Source of the DNA: Entamoeba histolytica HM-1:IMSS
Lineage: Eukaryota > Evosea > Mastigamoebida > Endamoebidae
Assembly (NCBI RefSeq): GCF_000208925.1
Contig: NW_001915195.1
Coordinates: 1-15,332, forward strand
DNA: 15,332 nt
Reading direction: 5' to 3'
Shown here: piece by piece, positions 9,540 through 15,332 of the stretch
How the letters are laid out: every line of letters starts with the position of its first letter
Numbering within the stretch: position 1 is the stretch's first letter
The notes under the pieces: model-generated
The model's input: only the letters and a program-made list of their open reading frames with translations
The model's database searches: none
Told to the model about the DNA's origin: nothing
Position numbers and translations under genes: made by a program

Positions 9540-10470
9540 GAATTAAATTTAAGTATAATGAGAATAAGTAACTGGAAAGCACCAGGAATAGACACTATAT
9601 ATGGGTATTATTGGAAAAGGATGTCATCATCAAGAGAAATCATTCTCAATATCTTTAACGAATGGTTGAACTTCCCTGAAAACATCCCATTAGACATGGT
9701 AAGTGGAAGAACTTTATTAATCCACAAAGTGATAGGAACGACGTCACTAATTATCGTCCTATCAGTTGTACAAATGTAATTATGAAAGTATTTACATCAG
9801 TATTAAAAGAAAAGATTCACAGAAGACTTAACATGAATAATGAATCATTGAAAATTAGTAAAAATCAACTGGGATGTAAGTTACAATCTCTTGATGCTAA
9901 AGAAGGAATAATTAATAGTTATATGTTAAAGCAGCAGAAAGAAGAGAAATACCCAAAATATGTGGAGTCATATTATGACATTAAGAAAGCATATGACACA
10001 GTAAACCACGAATAGGTAATTGAATCATTAAAATATTTTAATTATGAGTGTGTCATCATTGACATAATTGAAAGTATAATGACTAGATGGAAGATATTCA
10101 TCGGCTATAAATTTAATGAATATCTATGATGTATTAAATTAAATAGAGGAATTTTACAAGGTGATTCCTTATCAAATCTACTCTTCATCATACAGATGAA
10201 TGTAATTTCTCAAATCATCGAAGAGAAATTCCCAAAAGCAAATCACACTTTATATATGGATGATTTGAGAATAATGACAGAAAGTAGTGAAGAAATGGGA
10301 ATAATCCACAATGAAATTAAAGAAATAATAAGTGGAATAGGGATGGAAATGAATGAGAAAAAGTCAGGAATGGTATTAAAAAACATTAAAGAAATACCAA
10401 ATGGAATGCAAAACATCCCCCTAATTGAAGGTGAGGACTTGTATAAATACTTAGGAATATGGCAGTCCGA
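9540..10470 (+). other. Reverse transcriptase domain within ORF2
   Basis: Covers the N-terminal NWKAPG motif through the YLGI motif. The catalytic aspartates are retained: motif A at 9977-9979 and 9995-9997, and the two in YMDD at 10259-10264. The domain is broken by one frameshift (9715-9735), TAG 10013-10015 just after motif A, and TGA 10127-10129 just before motif B. In motif B the residue after DSLS is Asn, where related LINEs usually have Pro. Confidence 0.85.
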
Positions 10471-11205
10471 TGAAATTGATGACACCTTCAATTGTAAATC
10501 CATCAAAGAAAAAATGAATCAGAAGATGGAAGAAATAAACACTGATGAAAGTAGTAATAGAAGATATATTACTAGAATAAACACTGAAGTAATCCCTATC
10601 TTCAGATATTCAGCATCAGTTGTAAATTTGAAAGTAACTTAGACAAAATTGATTTGGAAATAAGAAAATATTTAAGAAAGGCAAAATACGTTGGTGAAAC
10701 TCCAAAGATAGGTTGTATGTCATTATAGAAGAAATGGGTGAATGATTAATAAATATAAGGGACGAATATGTTATTGAATTAGTAAGAACAGTGATGTACT
10801 ACTGTACCAGAGAAAGTGAAATAGGAAATAACATATTAGATAGATGTTACAGTAAGAATGGAATATGGAATAGAATTAAAAACATTAATTCATAAAATAA
10901 ATGAAACAAAAATAGAAGAAATAATAAATGAAAATATTGAAAAGAAAAAAGAAAAAGAAGTAGTAGTAGAAATAAAAAAATTATTGACCGACCAATACAT
11001 CAAAAAATGGAAGTGTCATCAAATAAGTGGACACTTTAGAAGATGGTTCGAGTCAAAATGAGTAGATAAAACTACTACAGTGAAACCATGGAAGTCATTC
11101 AATATTAAAAAGAATGCATTTCTTCAATTAACTAAAATGCAAGATGGAGCAATATTTTGTGGGTATAAAAAAGCAAAAATAATGAAAAATGAAAGATTGA
11201 AATAC

Positions 11206-11560
11206 TGCCCACTTTGTAAAGACAAGATAGCTACAGTACAACACATTCTACTATCTTGTATTTATCATAAAAAATCACAAATAGAAAAACATGACCATAT
11301 AGGCATAATAATATGGGAGGGATTAATAAGAAAATACACTGGAAATAAACAATATAAAAAACCCCCATATGAAACAGTGTTCCAATATAAAGACATCACT
11401 ATGATATTTAACAAATAAATAATGCCTAAAAGTGAATGACAATACCACAAAAGACCAGATATATATGTATTAGATAAAAAGAACAAAACTGGTCTATTAT
11501 TTGATATGACTATTGTGACATATCACAATATTAATGGAGCCTATTGGAAGAAAAGGAATA
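11206..11560 (+). other. Restriction-enzyme-like endonuclease domain of ORF2
   Basis: Cys codons at 11206 and 11215, His at 11242 and Cys at 11257 give C-X2-C-X8-H-X4-C. Then come KHDHIG (from 11287), Pro-Asp at 11455-11460 and Asp at 11503-11505 with exactly 14 residues between, followed by a Tyr/Lys-rich helix (AYWKKRNMYKELKNR). This is the PD-(D/E)XK-like nuclease found in R2, R4 and Entamoeba LINEs, not the APE type. Two in-frame stops (11416, 11434) fall between the zinc knuckle and the PD motif. Confidence 0.85.
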
Positions 11561-11989
11561 TGTATAAGGAATTAAAGAATAGGCTAATGAAAATAGAGAA
11601 AATAAAAGATGTCAAAATAAATCCAGTAGTAATCTCAATTAATGGATTAATGAATAAAGAAAGTAATAAATTAATTAAAGAATTAAAAATTGAGATCGAC
11701 ATTGTTAAAGAAGTAAAAAACCTTGTAATAAAAAACATGATGGACGTCATGGAATACTGCGGAGATCACAACAAAACATACTCCGTAGAGCTGCTAGAAG
11801 AAGAAGAAGACGAAGGGACGGGATTAGTCTCCCCTGAGCCAGGAAGAATAGAAGCTAGTTCTATTAATACTTAATTAATTGATTTTATTATTTTATATTA
11901 TTTGTTTTTCGTTGTTGTTTCTATTTCTTTCTTCTATTATTTATCAAAACTATTTTCCTTCATTCATTATCTTTTTATTTCTTTTTTAT

Positions 11990-12556
11990 TAATTCTTGAG
12001 TATTGTATATTTCTTTATTATTTCATTTGTGTATTATCAAAATATATGTTTTATTGATTTATGTTGAACAAAATATTGAATAAATCAATATTTTCAATGT
12101 TAATTATTCATTATTTATTATTAAATGGTGTGTATGTTTATTATATTAAATGAATATGATGAATGAATATCAATATTATTGTTATTTGATTTTAAAAAAT
12201 AATAAATGAATATGAAATAATGAAGACAATGAAATGATAATGAAATAGAATAATCTAATATTGAACAAATCAAATAAAGAATATATTGAATATATCATTA
12301 TTGTTACTTTATTATTTGTTATTTCAATTATTAAATATTAATAAATTATTATTCATGAATATTTAATTGATTGATATTTTATAATTTCATTTTCATTTTA
12401 TTTAATAAATGAAATATAAATAATAAATGAATGAATAATAATGTAATATATGAAATAATAAAAAGAAAAGAAAGATAAATAATAAAGAAATATGATGTAT
12501 TTAATATATAATATAATTTATTATCAAATATAATAATATCAAATGATGATTTATTT
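11990..12556. other. AT-rich DNA right of the LINE, no gene
   Basis: T-rich at first, which may still be LINE 3' untranslated sequence, then A/T mixed with ATTATT, GAATAT and AATAAT words. I see no coding frame, no poly(A) tail and no repeat pair that would mark the LINE end securely. Confidence 0.5.
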
Positions 12557-12937
12557 TTATTTCAAAATATTTTGCATCAATAAAAATGTTGCTAAATATT
12601 TTGCATCATTAAATTTTGCATCATTAAATTTTGCACTTTTTTTATTTGTTTCAATAAAATTTGCATCCTTTATTTTTTCATTCTTTTCTTCTTTTATCAT
12701 CTCTTTTGTTTTATTACACTTTATCTTCTTTCTTTTTATATTCTCTCCTTTCTACTTTTATTCTTTCTTCATCATATTCTACTTCTTACTTTCTTTTTAT
12801 TCTTTTATATCATTCATTCTCTTCTTTTTCAATTATTTGCTTTTTTTCGTTGCCATTTTTCTTTCTGATTTGAATTTTCTTGTTGGAGGTGCATTAAAAT
12901 TAGTTGCAAATTATTTTGCTCCGATTAATTTTGCATC
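12557..12937 (-). pseudogene. Relic with pentapeptide-like repeats
   Basis: On the minus strand, 12937 downward reads DAKLIGAK, a stop, then FATNFNAPPTRKFKSERKM. After an E/K-rich stretch with stops (12670-12860), 12660 to 12557 reads DANFIETNKKSAKFNDAKF and continues NDAKYLATF before a TAA at 12557-12559. The A-(N/K)-(F/L/Y)-x-x period of five matches pentapeptide repeats, which fold into a right-handed beta-helix. Only about seven units remain and the frame is broken, so this is a relic. The long plus-strand open frame over the same bases (12543-13019) is the antisense, Phe/Ser/Leu-rich shadow of this and of T runs. Confidence 0.4.
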
Positions 12938-13045
12938 TCGATATATCAAAAATTTATTTGTTTTTCTTTATTTTTATTGTTTTTATTTCAAAAAGTTGAT
13001 AAAAAGAATCTTTTTATGAGAAGAATCAATTCATTTCAAAATATG

Positions 13046-13255
13046 CTATTTATAATTATTAGTACATGTCTGTTTGGATTTAACAGTACAAATACTATCA
13101 TTAATACAGTATATTGAGATGTGGGAAAATCTATTTCCATTAGTCTCCATAATATAATGATTTGTTGACAAATTGTCTACTTTATCTATAATCAATTTTT
13201 CATTTTCAGTATTATTCAAAATGAATTACTTGTTATTTTTATCTTTATTAACCAT
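13046..13255 (-). pseudogene. Short decayed coding remnant
   Basis: From ATG 13253-13255, a 70-codon minus-strand frame runs to TAG 13046-13048 with one internal TAA after nine codons. After that stop it reads NNTENEKLIIDKVDNLSTN, then YIMETNGNRFSHISIYC and a cysteine near the end. Residue use is protein-like. The IDKVD...E.NG spacing faintly recalls the TLDc gene at the left (KIDKVDDY, LESNGRI), but the rest does not align, so I leave it unassigned. Confidence 0.35.
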
Positions 13256-13261
13256 AAAGCA

Positions 13262-13709
13262 CTACTTTCATTCAAAGAAAAATCACAAGAAATGATTGTA
13301 TTTATTTTGAAATTTAGAAAATGGTATGAAATTTATGTGAGTAATGTCAATGAGAGGATTAGATTTATACAGAAAGTATGTGTTGTTATATTATATAATA
13401 CATTCCAATTGAAAATGACATTGAATTATTAAAGAAAACACATCTATCACAATCTAATGAAATATTAAACATTTTATATGTTATATAAAATTTATTGCAT
13501 TCTAATAATCTAAAATACATATTTAAAATAAAATTAAATGATGAAAGTGTCTTAAATTAATTATAACACAGAAATTAGTTATAAGAAAGTCCTATAACAT
13601 TAGTAAAGAATTTGATTTTGATGATGAATTAATGTTTAGACTGTTCAAAGACAAACATATGAAAAGATATTTAAAGTTGAAGAAATCAACAAAAAGCAAT
13701 GTTCAATGA
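13262..13709 (+). pseudogene. Decayed protein-coding sequence, unrecognised
   Basis: Three successive frames give protein-like segments. The first, 13262-13430, reads LLSFKEKSQEMIVFILKFRK and then WYEIYVSNVNERIRFIQKV. A second, about 13403-13490, reads IPIENDIELLKKTHLSQSNE. The third, about 13567-13709, reads LVIRKSYNISKEFDFDDELM and ends at TGA 13707-13709. At least two frame changes and several stops separate them. The diverse residue mix, unlike the low complexity around it, argues for a former gene. I do not recognise the family. Confidence 0.42.
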
Positions 13710-14155
13710 AAAATGAAGGAAGTGAAAGAGAAAAGAGTAAAAGTAAAGAATCAACTTTTTTGAATATATCAAATATATTTTGATATGTTGGTTTGGAGAA
13801 ATTGAAGTTGAAGTGAACTTTTATAAATCAATGAATGAAATTGTTGAACAAGTTCGTAGCTTTAGTAGTAACTCGTTAATTCTTTTTTATGTTTTGTTTT
13901 TAATAAATTTCAAACATAACTTGTTAATTACAAGTGTCAATTAATTTGATGCATTTGATCTTAATAGTCCTCCTATTTGTATTAATAATAATGAAATATT
14001 TCATAACTTACAATATTGATTTATTGGTTAATGTTAATTCTTTCAATGTTAGAAGATAAGATGTATATTATCAAAACATAATAGAAAACCAATGGATATA
14101 TTATAAATGTTGCTATGTCAAGATAAAAATATAGAATTAAGTAAAAATTAGTTAG
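13710..14155. other. AT-rich spacer, no gene
   Basis: Somewhat less A/T-extreme than other spacers, but no frame longer than about 30 codons looks like protein. I see no RNA gene or repeat shared with the rest of the window. Confidence 0.45.
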
Positions 14156-14382
14156 TTACTTGTTATTAGATTTTTCATATATTCTTTCTTGTTCAGTAAA
14201 GACTAATAACATTCCTGAGCTTGTTTTAAAAGAGTAATCTTTTTGTTTAACTATTCTTTTAAGTTTTTGTAGGAGTATGATAAAAAGTATTTCTTTACTT
14301 TATTTCTTTTTATTAATATCTTCTCAAACATCTTCTGATTATTCCTTCTTTTTAGCTTTTTGTTTATTTTCTGTCTTAATTG

Positions 14383-14450
14383 TAAATAATTTCTTTTTCC
14401 TTATTTTATGAATGAGAGAATTGAACATTTCATTAACATCATATTACTTT
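14383..14450 (+). repeat. Left arm of a perfect 68-bp inverted repeat
   Basis: Every base from 14383 to 14450 is the reverse complement of 15332 down to 15265. Identity stops at 14451. At the other end the window stops, so the repeat may be longer. In this AT-rich DNA such a long exact match cannot be chance. It lies inside copies 3 and 2 of the decayed gene family. Confidence 0.93.
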
Positions 14451-14461
14451 GACTATATTTC

Positions 14462-14513
14462 TTTTAGTCTTTCTTTGAATAATCTTCTTTTAGTCTTTCT
14501 TTGAATAATCTTC
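14462..14513 (+). repeat. 26-bp tandem duplication
   Basis: The 26-base unit starting TTTTAGTCTTTC occurs at 14462-14487 and, identical, at 14488-14513. A partial, slightly changed third unit follows (14514-14522). It sits in copy 3 at the same junction where copy 2 carries the purine-rich minisatellite. A 26-bp step breaks the reading frame. Confidence 0.9.
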
Positions 14514-14667
14514 TTTTAATCTTAACCACACTTCAGCAGATTCTTATATTACAATATGTAATATTCTATCATAATACATTGTATTTATTAATAAAGAAAT
14601 TATAAATATGTAAGGAAGTATTAAGCAAGGAAAATGATCTATTAAAGTGTGGTTAAGACTAAAAAAA

Positions 14668-15262
14668 AATTACTGAAAAGAGAAAAATTGAAAAGAGAAG
14701 AATTACTGAAAAGAGAAGTATTTGAAAGAGAAGTGTTGAAAAGAGAATTGCTGAAAAGAAGTATTTGAAAGAGAATTGATGAAAAGAGAAGAATTCTTCA
14801 AAAAAGAAGAATAGCGAAAAGAAGAATTGAAAAGAAGTGTTTCAAAGAGAATTACTTGAAAGAGAAGTGTTGAAAAGAGAAGAATTTGAGAGAGAATTGC
14901 TGAAAAGAGAAGAATTCTTCAAAAAAGAAGTATTTGAGAGAGAATTGCTGATAGAGAAGTATTTGAGAGAGAATTGCTGAAAAAGAAGTATTTGAGAGAG
15001 AATTGCTGAAAAGAGAAGAATTCTTCAAAAAAGAAGTATTTGAGAGAGAATTACTTGAAAGAGAATTACTTGAAAGAGAAGTAATCAAAAGAGAAGAATT
15101 AATCAAAAGAGAAGAATTGAAAAGAGAAGAATTAATCAAAAGAGAAGAAGAATTGAAAAGAATTGTTAAAAAGAGAAGAAGAATAGTGAAAAGAAGTGTT
15201 TCAAAGAGAATTATTGAAAAGAGAATTATTGAAAAGAGAAGAATTGAAAAGAGAAGAAGTAT
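14668..15262 (+). repeat. Purine-rich (GA) minisatellite
   Basis: About 600 bp with almost no C on the plus strand, built from GAAAAGAGAAGAATT-type units and larger blocks. A block beginning GAATTGCTGAAAAGAG recurs at 14894 and 15000, 106 bases apart. A 12-bp palindrome GAAGAATTCTTC occurs at 14788-14799, 14909-14920 and 15015-15026. Units encode Lys/Arg/Glu/Leu repeats in one frame. The strand asymmetry could favour triplex DNA or slippage. Confidence 0.88.
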
Positions 15263-15264
15263 TA

Positions 15265-15332
15265 AAAGTAATATGATGTTAATGAAATGTTCAATTCTCT
15301 CATTCATAAAATAAGGAAAAAGAAATTATTTA
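15265..15332 (-). repeat. Right arm of the 68-bp inverted repeat, reaching the window end
   Basis: It is the exact reverse complement of 14383-14450. The arm runs to the last base of the window, so its true outer end is unknown. With the left arm it encloses about 815 bp, including the 26-bp tandem repeat and the GA minisatellite. Confidence 0.93.

Larger units (their letters stand above)
8616..11874 (+). pseudogene. LINE ORF2: reverse transcriptase plus restriction-enzyme-like endonuclease, disrupted
   Basis: The frame starts four bases after the ORF1 stop (ATG 8616-8618) and ends at TAA 11872-11874, about 1,085 codons with breaks. In-frame stops: TGA 8976, TAG 10013, TGA 10127, TGA 10743, TGA 11059, TAA 11416, TGA 11434. 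Frameshifts lie near 9715-9735, 10620, 10710 and 10860-10890. Reverse transcriptase motifs appear in order: NWKAPGID (9570), NYRPIS (about 9752), motif A DIKKAYD with Asp codons at 9977 and 9995, motif B RGILQGDSLS (about 10148-10177), motif C YMDD (10253-10264), YKYLGI (10442-10459). The C-terminal part has a CCHC knuckle (11206-11259), KHDHI (from 11287) and PD-X14-D (11455-11505), which define the endonuclease of R2-like LINEs. In a live element this protein nicks the target and primes reverse transcription from it. All key residues survive, so decay is recent to moderate. Confidence 0.85.
7020..11990 (+). mobile_element. Degenerate two-ORF non-LTR retrotransposon (LINE), EhLINE-like
   Basis: The element holds ORF1 (7112-8611; basic then coiled-coil protein) followed four bases later by ORF2 (8616-11874) with reverse transcriptase and a restriction-enzyme-like endonuclease downstream of it. 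This order, the endonuclease type and the total length near 4.8 kb fit the Entamoeba LINEs, related to the R2/R4 type. Ends are not well defined: both flanks are T-rich, no poly(A) tail is clear, and no target-site duplication can be trusted. A shared 13-mer CTTTTTATTTCTT at 6982-6994 and 11971-11983 is a weak candidate. Multiple stops and frameshifts make it non-autonomous today. No associated SINE is visible. Confidence 0.85.
14156..14532 (-). pseudogene. Decayed gene, copy 3 of the dispersed family
   Basis: On the minus strand, 14532 downward reads EVWLRLKEDYSKKD, then a 26-bp tandem duplication that shifts the frame. Next comes NEMFNSLIHKIRKKKLFTIK (around 14430-14370), some stops, then KRIVKQKDYSFKTSS and FTEQERIYEKSNNK, ending at TAA (14156-14158). 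The last block matches copy 1 at 4540-4640 base for base over long stretches and in peptide (SERIYENSIN). The 14383-14450 part is a perfect inverted match to copy 2 at 15265-15332. Three or more in-frame stops remain, so it is not translated whole. It supplies the best reading of the family's C-terminal end. Family unrecognised. Confidence 0.55.
14581..15332 (+). pseudogene. Decayed gene, copy 2 of the family, with large repeat expansion; cut by window end
   Basis: The left part (14581-14670) aligns with copy 1 at 4272-4365. It reads VFINKEIIN, GSIKQGK, a TGA where Trp would fit, then SIKVWLRLKKN. A purine-rich repeat tract (14668-15262) then separates this from the downstream family block (15265-15332), which reads NEMFNSLIHKIRKKKLF in one frame. 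The tract itself encodes KREELL-like repeats, for example LKREKLKREELLKREVFERE from about 14673. It has stops and frame changes in its middle, so the whole is not an intact gene. The open frame 15003-15314 starts without ATG and ends in a frame different from the conserved one, so I do not call it separately. Confidence 0.5.

Noticed and set aside
12543..13019. 158-codon plus-strand open frame, Phe/Ser/Leu/Ile-rich
   Set aside because: It is T-rich low complexity and the antisense of an A/G-rich coding relic; long Phe/Leu/Ser frames are expected in such DNA.
15003..15314. 103-codon frame of Lys/Arg/Glu repeats
   Set aside because: Starts with TTG rather than ATG, is made by the minisatellite, and its end is out of frame with the conserved family block. 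Included only as part of copy 2.

Overview
The window is extremely AT-rich eukaryotic DNA and looks like a gene-poor, repeat-rich piece of an Entamoeba-type genome. Three observations support that. There is one intact gene for an Entamoeba-style TLDc-domain protein (281-838, minus). Upstream of its start are close matches to the Entamoeba core-promoter elements (a TATTTAAAC box and GAAC). There is also a two-ORF LINE of about 4.8 kb, with a reverse transcriptase and a restriction-enzyme-like endonuclease, matching the layout of the EhLINE group. The species cannot be fixed from the sequence alone.

Layout. 1-280: AT-rich flank with one small GC-rich hairpin. 281-838 (minus): TLDc gene, the only gene that looks functional. 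891-2100: AT-rich, no gene. 2105-3070 (plus): decayed coding sequence, unrecognised. 3484-4650 (plus): decayed gene, copy 1 of a dispersed family. 4651-5344: AT-rich. 5345-5978 (minus, perhaps from 6205): decayed gene. 6206-7019: T-rich low-complexity DNA. 7020 to about 11990 (plus): degenerate LINE, with ORF1 (7112-8611, one premature stop) and ORF2 (8616-11874, seven in-frame stops and about four frameshifts). 11990-12556: AT-rich. 12557-12937 (minus): remnant with pentapeptide-like repeats. 13046-13255 (minus) and 13262-13709 (plus): further remnants. 14156-14532 (minus) and 14581-15332 (plus, cut by the window end): copies 3 and 2 of the same family as 3484-4650, head to head.

The most interesting structure is this three-copy family. 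All copies share a core with a VWLRLKE peptide, and two share a downstream block. At one junction inside the core, copy 1 has no extra sequence, copy 3 has a 26-bp tandem duplication, and copy 2 has about 600 bp of purine-rich minisatellite that reads as KREELL-like repeats. Copies 2 and 3 also share a perfect 68-bp inverted repeat (14383-14450 and 15265-15332) while copy 1 has diverged, suggesting recent inverted duplication or gene conversion.

No operon-like or pathway logic links the genes. The region reads as a graveyard of coding relics and one dead retrotransposon around a single live gene. No tRNA, rRNA, CRISPR array or bacterial feature was seen. Family assignments rest on motifs read by eye; no database search was possible.
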